From Ailurus styani (taxonomy: Eukaryota; Chordata; Mammalia; Carnivora; Ailuridae), in NCBI GenBank assembly GCA_002007465.1, contig LNAC01000853.1, forward strand, positions 186,001-250,000: a DNA stretch of 64,000 nucleotides. Reading direction: 5' to 3'. Shown piece after piece: positions 1 through 9,702 of the stretch. The first letter of the stretch is position 1; each line of letters opens with the position of its first letter. The notes beneath the pieces are model-generated. The model was not told the DNA's origin. It worked only from the letters and a program-made list of their open reading frames with translations, and ran no database searches. A program made the position numbers and the translations under genes.

Positions 1-1002
1 TGCTGTTGTCAAAGGCTTTCTGGAGAGAAATGAACAGATTCAAAGATGGGCTTTGTCTTGAGGTCTACTTCTAGGGGAATATAAACTGAGACAAGGATTT
101 ATGTGCAAGTAATTTGGGGGGAGGTGATCTAAGGAATCAGCAATAGAATGGGGGAAGTGAGATAAGGAAGGGGAGGCAGCTGATAGAGGTGAGGTTTCAG
201 AAATGACTGCTATGGACAATGGGAGTTCAGGGAAAGGGGTTGTCCCCTAAGGAACTTTGGGAGAACTCATTACCCTCCCAAGGGTTAAGGATGGTGGTGG
301 ATTTGTCCAGCAAATCCTCCTGTGTCTTTGGGTGAGTGCTCCTCCCTGAGGTTTTATCTCTACACCCTCAGCTTGACCTGTGAACAGTCACAACAAAAAC
401 AAACAAAAACCCACAAGTCCTTGGGTGAGAATCACAGGTGTTGGCAGGCAGCAGCCTTCTTCTGCATTTGAAGGTGAATCTGTACCTACAGAATATGGAC
501 AGGGACCCCCCTCACCTGCTGTGGGCCTCCTGGCCCAGCTGTCAACCTTCTTGCATGTTAATAAATTTCCTCAACTCAGGAGTGCTTTAGGGTTGGGATA
601 AGGGGCTTAATCTGAAAAGTTAGAGCATGGTGAAATAGCCTTTAAAGATCTTAATAAATCCTGAGACCTTTGAAAGGTTGCCAAAATTCCTGAGAGACTA
701 AGGATGCAATTGGAGCTATCAGGAATATCTTTCATCAGGATGGAGAGTGGAGAGAGAAGTTGCATGGGAAAGGGCTTCTTTTCTCTTGGAAGCAAGGGAG
801 GCAGTTTAATGTATACCAAGCAGGTATTTTTGAAATAGTTAGAATAGGTTCCTCTTGACTGCATATCTGATACTTTGGGGAGATGAACATGTTAAGATTA
901 GATGCAATGATATTGAACCCAAGGAACTCAAAACACTTAGGGAAGGAAGTGGTGGTGGTTGGACAGGAGTGAGCAGGTGGAGATATACTGGCAATGCGTT
1001 AC
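1..1002. other. unique DNA, no feature recognised
   Basis: No gene, old repeat or regulatory element is recognisable here by eye. Open frames are short and show no family resemblance. The last 11 bases (992-1002) are the left target-site duplication of the SINE that follows. Confidence 0.5.
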
Positions 1003-1203
1003 TTTTTTTTTTTTTTAAGATTTTATTTATTTGTCAGAGAGATAGAGAGAGAACACAAGTAGGCAGAGTGGCAGGCAGAGGCAGAAGGAGAAGCAGGCTC
1101 CCCACTGAGCAAGGAGCCCTATGTGGGACTCAGTCCCAGGACCCCGGGATCATGACCCAAGCCGAAGGCAGAGGCTCAACCCACTGAGCCACCCAGGTGT
1201 CCC
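1003..1203 (-). mobile_element. Can-SINE (SINEC), minus strand
   Basis: This is a tRNA-Lys-derived carnivore SINE read backwards. It opens with a T-run and 'aagattttatttattt' (reverse of the A-rich tail), continues with a GA-rich block (reverse of the CT block), and ends in 'gagccacccaggtgtccc' (reverse of the tRNA-related head). The flanks repeat: 'caatgcgttac' at 992-1002 and 'caatgcattac' at 1206-1216, one mismatch, which marks a retrotransposition target-site duplication (TSD). It was moved by L1 machinery and encodes nothing. Confidence 0.95.
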
Positions 1204-1216
1204 AACAATGCATTAC

Positions 1217-1821
1217 TTTTGAGCTCTTGTCATTATTTGGGGCAGTGTGGGCATTGCTTCTTCTGTTTGGTTCTATCAAAAGTAACAGCCATCTGGTAGA
1301 CCCTTTCACCTCCTGATGTCACCTTAGTCTTGCTTTGGATGAGTGTCAATGGTTCTGTCCATAAGTTAAAAAGAGAGTTGATTTGCAAATTGCTCCCCCA
1401 CCTCCTGGGCCAATGAGACACATTTTCCCTGGAATCTCGACCCTAAGTAGGATGTAACAAGGACTAAAATTTGACTGGAGCTTATTGATGTCAACAGTGG
1501 TGTCCTGAAAGGAAAAAAAAAAAAAAAAAAAAGAGCTCATAATTCTAGGAGATTGTGAGCTATTGAGTCCCAATACTCTTGGAGCCTGGTTCTTTATGGC
1601 TTTTCCTTAAATAACTGAGTATTCCATGGCACTCCAATAAATTCTTGTTCCTTTTCCTATTGAATTAAACTAAGGTCTGCTTCTATTGCTTGCAGTGGAA
1701 GAGCCTTGAGTGATCCTAATTTTTTTGGAGGGATCCCACTGAGATTAAAAGACTAGAGACCCTCAGATGGAAACGTATGAAAACCTCTCTGTGTTGCTGC
1801 TATTTTGTCTAATAGGTCAAA
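1217..1821. other. mostly unique DNA with a 20-bp A-run
   Basis: An uninterrupted A-run lies at 1513-1532; no processed-gene body is visible upstream. The stretch near 1620-1720 resembles the 3' end of an old mammalian repeat (wording such as 'attgcttgcagtggaagagcc') whose family I cannot name. Nothing coding is recognisable. Confidence 0.4.
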
Positions 1822-1850
1822 ATCACAGGGATGATGGCAGAACACGGAAA
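1822..1850. repeat. left arm of 29-bp perfect inverted repeat
   Basis: These 29 bases are the exact reverse complement of 2522-2550; the match stops on both sides. The right arm overlaps the end of an old MIR relic, so this left arm is more easily read as the derived, templated copy. Confidence 0.9.
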
Positions 1851-1908
1851 GATACCTTAGCATCATCTTTTGAGAGGGAAAGATACCTTAGCATCATCTT
1901 TTGAGAGG
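1847..1908. repeat. 31-bp perfect tandem duplication
   Basis: The 31-bp unit 1847-1877 is repeated without a mismatch at 1878-1908. Its first four bases overlap the end of the inverted-repeat arm, so the two rearrangements touch and may share one event. Confidence 0.95.
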
Positions 1909-2327
1909 ACCCACCTGAGAGGGAAGTAGGAATGAGAGAGGTTTTGGGGGTGTGGATGGGATGAGTGGAGGGACAATGCCGGTAAAGGGTAAAAAGGGGA
2001 GGAAACAGAACTGGGCAGGAGAACTTCCAACTGGCGTATAGGTCTGATGGAGCCTCAGCTGATCTAATGGGGAGCTCCTGAGCAAAGATTCCCCTCAGAG
2101 AAGTTCCAGGTCACAAGGAAATGGCTGGCCTTGGGACTGTGCTGTGCTCAGTCATGGGTTGGGGGCTGCCTGAGCAGAGGCCAGCTCAGAGACTGAGGCA
2201 CAGCTAAAGGTGCAGTTCGCTGTGCTCCTGGCCACAGAGCAGCAAGTTCTTTCTGGAAGCCAGAGCTGAGCAGTATTTCTCCACAGCTGCCTCAGAAAGA
2301 AAAGCTGGCTGCCTTCTGCTCAGCGCA
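1909..2327. other. unique DNA, nothing recognised
   Basis: Purine-rich to mixed sequence with no recognisable repeat, exon or motif cluster. Confidence 0.4.
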
Positions 2328-2530
2328 CCCTGTGGGCCAGGCAATTCTCCCACGATATCTACCTTGGGCCCCTCACCAATCCTGTGAAGCTGGTGTTATT
2401 TCCACTCCCACAGTTGATGACATGGAGACCTAGACAGTTATTTACCCTGAGATGGCCCTGCTCATGAGAGGCAGACAGAGCTGGGATTTGAACTCAGGTC
2501 TGTGAGGCTTGAACACTCCCGTTTCCGTGT
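2328..2530 (-). repeat. MIR, minus strand
   Basis: An old mammalian-wide interspersed repeat in reverse. Landmarks in order are 'tgtgggccaggcaattctcc', 'cctcaccaatcctgtgaag', a degraded 'gatgacatggagacctagac' and 'gagctgggatttgaactcag'. It is strongly diverged, as expected for a family that was active before placental mammals radiated. Confidence 0.75.
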
Positions 2531-2550
2531 TCTGCCATCATCCCTGTGAT
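2522..2550. repeat. right arm of 29-bp perfect inverted repeat
   Basis: Exact reverse complement of 1822-1850, about 670 bp away. It straddles the diverged end of the MIR and unique flank, which suggests this is the source copy. Confidence 0.9.
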
Positions 2551-3199
2551 AAGGACATGGGCTCTGCAGCTGCAGTGGTTGCTCATTGTCCCCAAAGAAT
2601 ACATTTTATCTGGGTAGTGTGTATGTTTAGGCACCTAAGTTTGTCTTGGGTTCAAAACACAGCTGTCTATCCTATGTGCTTAGTTTGAGTCCCCTTGGAG
2701 GCAGGTGCTAAGACAAGGGGTTTATTTGAGAGGAGAACCCAGGAAGCAGGAGTTATTGCGAGGAGTTAAAGAGAGGTGGAGTAGGAACCAATACAGGGGC
2801 ATCAGTGAGCGGGTCAACATGTGCTCGAATCTGCTGGGGACTGTGTGCAGAATGTTGGGACCATTCTGACTTCTCTTCCTCACTGGTGGAAGACAGCCCG
2901 GGGCACTGGCTCCCTGCCCATCCTGGCCAATATGGTCTGCTCAGAGGCTGAGCAGGCTTGGGGGGGCCTCAGGAAGAGCCTCAGGTACAGAACTGGAGGG
3001 GAAATGCAGTCCGCATGCAGGGAACTGCTCATTATGACCACGGGGAACCAGAGTCCACAGATAGTGTGTGGGTGTCCATAGCATCTGCTGCACCAAGTAT
3101 TCACGGCTTGGAAAGAATCTGCCTCCAGTTTTTCAGTATCTGATACCTGTGGCTCAGAATGCCAGAGAGGCAGCAACAATCCCCCCACCTGTGGGGGCA
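2551..3199. other. unique or unassigned DNA
   Basis: No exon is recognised. The part around 2690-2900 has the look of an old interspersed repeat ('caaggggtttatttgagagg'), but I cannot name a family. Confidence 0.35.
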
Positions 3200-3572
3200 T
3201 CAGATTAGTCAGCTTGGGTTGCCTTAAACCACAGAATTTTATTTCTTGCAGTTCTGGAGGCTGAAAGCCCAAGATCAGGGGGGATGGCAGGTTTGGTTTC
3301 TTCTGGGGCCTTATAAATTGGCTTATAGATGGCCAACTTCTTGCTGTGTCTGCATATCACCTTTCTCCTGTGCGTATTCAGGGAAAGATCCATTATCTCT
3401 TCCTCTTCTTATAAGGACACCAGTCCTATCAGTTCAAGGCCCCATCCTTAGGACCTCATTTAACTGCAACTACCTCTTTAAAAGACCTATCTCCAAATAC
3501 AGTCACATTTTAAGGCACTGAAGGTTAGGACTTCAACATATGAACTTAAGGGAAACAATTCAGTACCTAACA
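3200..3572 (-). mobile_element. MLT1-type solitary LTR (ERVL-MaLR), minus strand
   Basis: On the minus strand it starts near 3572 with the LTR opening (tgttaggtactgaattg), then 'catatgttgaagtcctaacc', 'ttggagataggtc', 'cttataagaagagga', a 'ggctttcagcctccagaact' block and 'ataaaattctgtggtttaag', and ends near 3200. This is the order of an MLT1 LTR, and about 370 bp fits. No internal retroviral region lies beside it, so it is a solitary LTR. It is old and diverged; any promoter activity is unknown. Confidence 0.8.
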
Positions 3573-4229
3573 GGCATGAATGGCTGACAAGAGGACCTGG
3601 ATCTGAGCCCTATTTCCCCCATTTTACTGGCCCCACAGGAAGTGACCAGCTTAGGGTCCCACAGCTTGAGTGGCACTAGGGTGGTGACAGAAGCAAATCT
3701 GTCTTGGCAGGGTGACTCCCTGATCCAGAACGTCCCATACGCATGACTTACTGGGCATTGTGTCCCTAAGGCCTTCTGGGCTTGGCCTTCTCTTGAGAAT
3801 ATTTGGCCCCTCTTCCTGCCTGCCAAGGTCCTTCAGACTCTCCTGTATCCCAGTGCTTCTCTCTACCCGACGGGTGCTCCAGGAGGCCCAATGCAGCACC
3901 CAGGTCCAGGATCGAGGGCTGGCCGAGCCATGGGATCCTAGTGCAAGTCGTTCCTCTGTCCTGTCAGCTGAGAAAGGAGGGGACTGGGTCAGGCTACTGT
4001 CTCTGTTGCCCCAGTCTTTTTGTCAGTGTTGGTGAAAAACTGGGGGAGAGAGGGACACTAGTATCTGCTGGGGGTGGGGGTGGTACATTGGAACAATCTG
4101 TCAGGAAGGCTATTTGGTAGGGTATCTCAAAGCTCTCAAGACTGTGCATGTCCAAGATTATTCCCTTATGATACCTTCTGGGAAGGGGAAGTGCTGAGCA
4201 AAGATTTAGCTCCGAGGAGAGTCCCCAGG
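3573..4229. other. unique DNA with a short G-rich run
   Basis: No gene is recognisable. At 4068-4085 there are two runs of five G separated by T, a weak quadruplex motif. The region after 3600 has a MIR-like phrase ('gtgaccagcttagggtccca'), too short to call. Confidence 0.4.
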
Positions 4230-4261
4230 GTTGGCTGGTCACCCTTGCTCTTATAAACCTC

Positions 4262-4590
4262 ACAAGGCCCAACACGAAGGGGGTAAGTAAACAAATCATG
4301 GTACCTAATTCAATGAAACAGAGAGACAGAAAATGTGATTCTGTAAAGAATATTTAATGATTTAGAAATATTTTTCACCATATCAAGTGAAAAAGCTAAT
4401 TACAGGGCACCCATGTTAAAAAAAAAATATAACCCACTGGAAGGATAAAGAACCAGGAAGAAACAGTGGTTACTTCTATGTGATGGGATTATAGAGATTT
4501 TTAAATCCTTATTTTCTAAAGTAACAATGTGTATTCATTGCTTTTGTAATAAGAAAGCCCACAAAAACAGTTCTATAAAAAATAACTTTC
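4262..4590 (+). repeat. old L1 (L1M-type) 3' end
   Basis: Degraded sequence matching the recurrent 3' end of old mammalian L1s: 'atatcaagtgaaaaagc', then 'aacagtggttacttctatg', 'tgatgggattatagagattt', and a late 'attgcttttgtaataag'. No open frame remains. Subfamily not determinable by eye. Confidence 0.6.
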
Positions 4591-4604
4591 CTAGTTTTGG
4601 CAGA

Positions 4605-5010
4605 TGCTGCTGGCTAATTCTACAGCTACTATACGCACTCCTCCCTCACTGCTTCAGCTTGTCCACTCTCAGCAGGTGAATCCTCACCTTTCTAGGTGCT
4701 CTAAGTGGCCACATGATGGAGTTCTAGCCACTGAGATGTAAGTGGAAGTCAGCTGCGTGGAGGTTTCTGGGAAAGCTATGTGTCCTGTTGAATGGAGAGA
4801 TATTTCTGGCCCTTCTGCCTTCTCTTTCTTCCTCCTGGAATGTGGAAGTGATGCCTTGAACAGTAGCAGCCCTCTTGTGACCATGAGGTGGTGGGACAGA
4901 ATGGTAAAGCCTGGGTTTTTGATGGCATCCTTGAGTCACTGCATCTATCCTGGACTCCCTACCTCCAGGCTTCTTGTTATGGGTGATAATTCTGATGTAA
5001 CAGTCTGGCT
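4605..5010 (+). repeat. old interspersed repeat, family not named
   Basis: The order 'ggccacatgatggagttcta', 'gccactgagatgtaagtgga', 'tctgggaaagctatgtg', 'cctcctggaatgtggaagtg', 'cttgtgaccatgaggtgg' and 'cctacctccaggcttcttgt' is one I know from a common mammalian repeat, but I cannot assign the name with confidence. It contains no real coding sequence. Confidence 0.5.
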
Positions 5011-5299
5011 AGACAAGTTGTGAATGCTTTTGGCTGCAAGTAACAGAATGTAGGTCTCTCCTCTAGTTCCTAGGTCATTCCTACCACTCCACAGAGAGAA
5101 ATAGGGGCATCTTCACCGAGACACTCTCTTCCCAAACTGGTAATGCCATCCATTTGGCAGTAGGCTCTGAATTTGTTTCATGGCTCTGGAGGACAGGGGC
5201 ACTGGATATCTTCTGCAAAATGGGGTAAATGTCAAGCATCCCTGTGTGCCAGAACAGAGCAAGGCACTACAGGAGACAGTGAGTCAGCTGTTCCTCAAA

Positions 5300-5410
5300 A
5301 TAGTGTTCCTACTATGTGCCTGGCATTGTACCAGTTCCCAGGGAGGTTAAAGAGTGAAACAGACACTGACCCTGGGCTTCTGAAGCTTAATGCTTAGGAT
5401 AGAAGGAGGA
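5300..5410 (-). repeat. L2 3'-end fragment, minus strand
   Basis: 'ctactatgtgcctggcattg' followed by 'agagtgaaacagacactgac' and 'cctgggcttctgaagctt' is the reverse of the L2 3' end. Short and diverged. Confidence 0.55.
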
Positions 5411-5857
5411 TATTACAAAATCACAGTTGATTCTTTGCTTAGTTATGAGTGTAAAGGGTTTTAAAGTACAGAGAGCCATGTGAGTAATGGCAAAATTTGA
5501 ACTGGTCTGGAGCTCATGGAAGGCAGACTTGGAAGCTATTTTGTATGTCCTTAAGGTTGGCAGATGTGCCCCAAATTCCTGGGCTTGTCTATGACAGCCT
5601 CTGGTCACAATGCCCCATGGAAGTCATTCTTCTTTTTGCCAAGGGCCCTTGCCTGTGGGCCTTCTGGTTCTTACCAATAAAATGAGGGCAGTGGACTCCA
5701 TGAACCTTGAGCTTCCCAGAGCTTAACTGCCACGTGAAGGCAGCTGAGAGGGAGCCACATATGGGAGAAGAGCAGAGGGGCTGGGGTGGAGAAGCCGGAG
5801 GCCAGAGCAGGAGAAGGGCTGTTTACTCCTCAGCCTTGACAAAGATGGGTCCCACAT

Positions 5858-6230
5858 TTGCTCATCCAATAAACATGTATTGAACACTCTGTGTGCCAGG
5901 CATGGTGTTGGGGCTCTATCAATGAACAAATAATCCCTGACCTTAGGAGGTTACAGTCTAGTGGGAGGAGGCCAGGTCACAGGGCAATTATGTCAGAGTC
6001 TAAAGGTGATAAGGAGATGGGAGAGAAGAGGTGTGCTGTGGCCTGTGGCACACATTCAATGGATAAGTTCAGAGTGGTTCTCAGGGAAGGGAGGGAGTCA
6101 AGCTGATACCTGGGGGGAAGAGAAGCTTCTGCAGGGAAGGGTGTGTGAGAAGGCCTTAGGGGAAGACAGTCTGAGGACCAGCAGGAAGGTTGGGGGCGGG
6201 GGCAGGTGGATCCCAGGCGGCAGTGGGCAG
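5858..6230 (-). repeat. L2, minus strand
   Basis: Reverse of the L2 3' region: 'ccaataaacatgtattgaac', 'ctgtgtgccaggcatggtgt', 'tcaatgaacaaataatccct', then 'gaggttacagtctagtggg'. The later part (about 6080-6230) is less certain but keeps the pattern. Confidence 0.7.
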
Positions 6231-6989
6231 TGAAGGTCAGAGCCTCATGATTGATTTGTTTCAAAAGGACTGCAGGTCAGCGCTTGCCTATTCTGTATAC
6301 TCTGAGTCACAGTCAAGGGGCTTAACGGTGGGGAGACCTGGTAAGCCATGTGGCAAGCTGTATGCATGGATGTGGTCTCAGACCCTGTGCCTGCCAAGGA
6401 GGTGTGAGCAATGAAACACGTGTTTGCTTTTAATTCATTCTGATGTAGTGTTCAATGTGTATGGATTTTGTAATCATAAAAAAGTCAATAAAAAAGTAAG
6501 TGGTAATCTCTGGGGATTAATCCTAAGGGACTTTCACATTCTATCCTATCTGTAACACTTTTGGTTTTGAATGGTTTGGTGCTGGTCAGTGTTTTGTTTT
6601 TTCTGTTATTTGTTTTGTGTCCCTGAACATTGAAGGGTATTCCTCCAGGCAATGTACAAGAAGAAATGGTACAGGCAAAGACAGAAGAGAATTAAGTGAG
6701 TTTCACAGTCAAAAAGTCAATTACACACACACACACACCCTCTTTCACTTCAGTCACGCCTGAAGGAACAAGCTTAGAGGTTCGCTATAGGAGGGCATGG
6801 CTCCCCCCAACCCTATTCCAGTGCTTTCTCTCCCCAAGCTCCAGTGTTTCAAGCCGAAGACAGCTGGAACATTTCGAAGGCAGGCAGTCCCATGGTGCAG
6901 CCTGTAGGTGGGATAGGGGGAGTACTGCCCAGGAAGGAGGATCATGAAGCCCATCAGAAGGGCCAGAAGAAAACATCTTTGGAGCCTGC
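6231..6989. other. unique DNA with a short AC repeat
   Basis: Contains a short (AC)n at about 6723-6738. The part 6430-6520 is AT-rich and may be an L1M scrap. No exon recognised. Confidence 0.4.
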
Positions 6990-7095
6990 TAGTCCACTCA
7001 CCAGCCAGGAGAACTTGAGCAAGTTTCTTGACCTTTCTGAGCCTGTTCCTCACCCGAAGAACAGGAATGACAACTCTGCTTCCCTTCCCAGAGCT
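6990..7095 (+). repeat. MIR fragment
   Basis: 'gaacttgagcaagtttcttg', 'acctttctgagcctgttcct' and 'aacaggaatgacaactctgc' match the central MIR region. Frames that cross it are therefore chance. Confidence 0.65.
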
Positions 7096-7184
7096 TGCAG
7101 CTGTCTGAAGAAGATGACAGAGTCAGTGCCTGCAGGCAGTGAGCTCCAGCAGGGAAGCTGGGTCACTGTCTCTGTTCTGGAGCA

Positions 7185-7280
7185 GAAAGCCCCATGGCTC
7201 TGGAAACAGAAGGCTAGGCTGTGTGGCTTAATGCAGGTTACTTGACCTTCCTGAAACTCCACTTTTCCAACTATAAAAAA
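7185..7280 (+). repeat. MIR or L2 fragment
   Basis: 'gcaggttacttgaccttcct' followed by 'ccaactataaaaaaacagag' resembles the same MIR core region a second time. It is short and diverged. Confidence 0.45.
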
Positions 7281-7605
7281 ACAGAGCCATGGTGGTGAAA
7301 ACCTTCCACTTGGACTCTTCTTGAAATTCCAGCAAAGGATGTGTGCACAGCTTTCCTGCAGACCATCTCACTGCAGTGTGCAGGAACTTTTGTTGCATGA
7401 TGAACAGAAACTCTCAAATCACTATTTTTTTTTCTTTTAAAGCCACTTCCCTGGAGCCAGTACCTACCAAGAGAGAGATGCATGGAGCTGAAAGTGTCCT
7501 TGGCTGGCGGTTTGCCAAGGAATACATAAAAGACCATCCATGGGGCCTAAGGCAAACTCCTAGTGATGACTACAAGCAAAATGAAACAAGAAAATCTACT
7601 TATCT

Positions 7606-7800
7606 GGGGCACCTGGTTGGCTCAGTCATTAGGCGTCTGCCTTCGGCTCGGGTTGTGATCCCAGAGTCCTGGGATTGCACCCTGCATCGGGCTCCCTGCT
7701 CTGTGGGAGAGCCTGCTTCTCCCTTTCCCACTCCCCCTGCTTGTGTTCCCTCTCTAGCTGTGTCTCTGTCAAACAAATAAATACAATCTTTAAAAAAAAG
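7606..7800 (+). mobile_element. Can-SINE, plus strand
   Basis: Starts 'ggggcacctggttggctcag', has a shorter C/T block without the CTCTGCCTGC run, and ends in an A-rich tail. The TSD 'aaatctacttatc' is present at 7592-7604 and 7801-7813 without mismatch. Several head-region substitutions suggest an older subfamily than the copies at 21 and 40 kb. Confidence 0.95.
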
Positions 7801-7813
7801 AAATCTACTTATC

Positions 7814-7840
7814 AAAAAACAAACAAACAAACAAAAAAAC
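7814..7840. repeat. (CAAA)n simple repeat
   Basis: A short A-rich repeat with CAAA periodicity directly after the SINE's right target-site duplication. Confidence 0.8.
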
Positions 7841-8207
7841 CGACCTCGAGGTAAAAGAATAACAAATTCATTTGAATCGATCACCTGGCGTGTTTTGTCT
7901 ATGGCATTACATTTTAGAGTCAGGGTTTCCCCAGGTTAGCTGCCAATCATAAATTGGCATTGCTTAGCATTGCTCAGACAGACACAGGTGGTCTGAGCAG
8001 GCACCACTAACTTTCCTGACCCCTAACTGTTCCTTATGGAGGTAGCAAATCAAAAGCTGGTCTGAGTGTGGGTCTGGGGACACCGTGGGGTTCCTATCTC
8101 TGCTTTGGCTCTGTTCTAGCACGTGTATGACTCTCCTGGGGTGGGAACAGGTCGCTTAACCTTTCCTCTTCTTAAAATGGGGTGGTTATGAGCGCCGATT
8201 AAAGAAA
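7841..8207. other. unique DNA, nothing recognised
   Basis: No repeat or exon seen. It supplies the left target-site sequence (8208-8219) for the nested insertions that follow. Confidence 0.4.
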
Positions 8208-8489
8208 TGTAAAGCCTTTTTTTTTTTATTTTATTTTTATTATTTGCCCAAGGGGTACAGGTCTGTGAATCATCAGGCTTACATCTTTCACAGCATTCAC
8301 CAAAGCACAAACCCTCCCCAATGTCCATAACCCATCCACCCTATCCCTACCCTCCCACCCCCCAGTAACCCTCAGTTTGTTTTATGAGATTAGAAGTCTC
8401 TTATGGTTTGTCTCCTTCCCCATCCCATCTTGTTTCATTATTTTTCCCTCCCTACCCCCCACAACCCCCCACCCTGCCCCTCAAGTTCC

Positions 8490-8723
8490 TCATATCAGAG
8501 AGATCATATGATAATTGTCTTTCTCTGATTGACTTATTTCGCTCAGCATAATACCCTCCAGTTCCATCCATGTCGTTGCGAATGGCAAGATTTCGTTTCT
8601 TTTGATAGCTGCATAATATTCCATTGTATATATATACCACATCTTCTTTATCCATTCATCTGTTGATGGACATCTAGGTTCTTTCCATAGTTTGGCTATT
8701 GTGGACATTGCTGCTATAAACAT
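8490..8723 (-). pseudogene. L1 ORF2 C-terminal remnant
   Basis: About 77 codons remain open on the minus strand and include the characteristic end of L1 ORF2 protein ('DEWIKKMWYIYTMEYYAAIK' and 'TTWMELEGIMLSEISQSEK'). The endonuclease and reverse transcriptase domains are absent because the insertion is 5'-truncated, so it makes no working enzyme. Confidence 0.85.
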
Positions 8724-8737
8724 TCGGGTGCACGTGC

Positions 8738-8738
8738 N
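8738..8738. other. single N at the L1 inversion junction
   Basis: One ambiguous base sits exactly between the two oppositely oriented L1 pieces, at the mouth of a 37-bp inverted repeat. It may be an assembly join or an unresolved base. Confidence 0.9.
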
Positions 8739-8826
8739 ACTGGGTATTTATCCTAAAGACACAAAGGTAGTGATCCTCAGGGGCACGTGCACCCGAATGT
8801 TTATAGCAGCAATGTCCACAAAAGCC

Positions 8827-9002
8827 TTTTTTTTTAAGATTTTATTTATTTGATAGAGAGAGATCACAAGTAGACAGAGAGAGAGGAGGAAGCAGGCTCC
8901 CTGCTGAGCAGAGAGCCTGATGTGGGACTTGATCCCAGGACCCTGAGATCATGACCTGAGCCGAAGGCAAAGGCTTTAACCCACTGAGCCACCCAGACGC
9001 CC
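8827..9002 (-). mobile_element. Can-SINE, minus strand, host of the L1 insertion
   Basis: T-run, 'aagattttatttatttgat', GA block with 'gatcacaagtagacagag', and the reversed head 'gagccacccagacgccc'. Its TSD is 'tgtaaagccttt' at 8208-8219 and 9003-9014; the L1 at 8218-8820 lies between the left TSD and the SINE body, so the L1 landed in the SINE's T-run or TSD afterwards. Confidence 0.93.
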
Positions 9003-9234
9003 TGTAAAGCCTTTAAAATATGCCATATACTGTGTTAAGAATTCAGTACATTTTCAATAATTGTGGAAAAAAAACATAAGCCTTTAAATTGGTGGAAAAT
9101 AACTCACCTTCCAATGTCCCTGTTGTGAGAGAGAAAAGGGTGTTCTGGGCATGTTTATTCAGGTAAAGAAGGGAAGAGTCAGGTGTCCAGAGTCCAGAAC
9201 ATCTGCGGATTTACTTTTAAAAATTAGAAAAGTA

Positions 9235-9427
9235 GGGATGCCTGGGTGGCTCAGTTGGTTAAGCAGTTGCCTTCAGCTCAGGTCATGATTCTGGGGTCCT
9301 GGGATGGAGTCCTGCATCGGGCTCCCTGCTGAGCAGGGAGCCTGCTCCTCCCTCTGCCTCCTGCTCCCCCTGCTTGTGCTCACTCACTCTCTCTGACAAA
9401 ACTTAAAAAATAAATAAATAAATAAAA
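9235..9427 (+). mobile_element. Can-SINE, plus strand
   Basis: Starts 'gggatgcctgggtggctcag', continues through 'tcaggtcatgattctggggt', a CT-rich block ('ctcctgctccccctgcttgt') and ends in (AAAT)n. A short direct repeat ('agaaaagt') flanks it at 9227-9234 and just after 9429. The 'gctccccctgcttgtg' variant marks an older subfamily. Confidence 0.93.
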
Positions 9428-9544
9428 GTCAGAAAAGTGGGTTTATAAAACATTATTCAACATATAGTAAATGCCCTATTTTTCACACCGCTGCGGATGG
9501 CAGGCGAGGGTGATCCCTTACTGTGCCCTTTCATCATCTGGCAC

Positions 9545-9702
9545 TGAAATGGGCATCTCAGAATCTCCTGGAGGGCTGGGTCACACACAGATTGCCCAGA
9601 GTTTCTGATTCAGCAAGGCTGGGGGGATGGCATGGAGGAATTGCATGTCGAATTCCCAGGTGAAGAAGCTGGTGGTGCTCACATTTTGAGAACCACTGCT
9701 CT
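9545..9702 (+). repeat. MER5-type hAT DNA transposon relic
   Basis: Contains 'catctcagaatctcctggag', 'agagtttctgattcagcaag' and the terminal inverted repeat 'ttttgagaaccactg'. This is the order of a non-autonomous MER5A/B (hAT-Charlie) element. The left terminal repeat is eroded. Confidence 0.75.

Larger units (their letters stand above)
8218..8820 (-). mobile_element. young L1 3' fragment with inverted 5' end
   Basis: From 8218 to 8737 the L1 is on the minus strand: poly-T tail, 3'UTR and the end of ORF2. From 8739 to 8820 the sequence flips to plus-strand L1 ('actgggtatttatcctaaag' onward). The two pieces share 37 bp, so 8701-8737 and 8783-8819 form a perfect inverted repeat. This is the signature of twin priming during target-primed reverse transcription. 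The TSD 'aaagcc' plus T-run lies at 8211 on and 8821 on. Confidence 0.9.

Noticed and set aside
1513..1532. Poly-A tail of a processed pseudogene
   Set aside because: No gene body or target-site duplication is visible beside the A-run.
3200..3572. Endogenous retrovirus with genes
   Set aside because: Only a solitary LTR is present; no internal gag, pol or env sequence is recognisable on either side.
6844..7245. 133-codon open frame
   Set aside because: It crosses two MIR-like fragments and matches nothing recognisable.
7606..7680. tRNA gene in SINE heads
   Set aside because: The SINE head derives from tRNA-Lys and keeps box-like words, but it is not a folded, functional tRNA gene.
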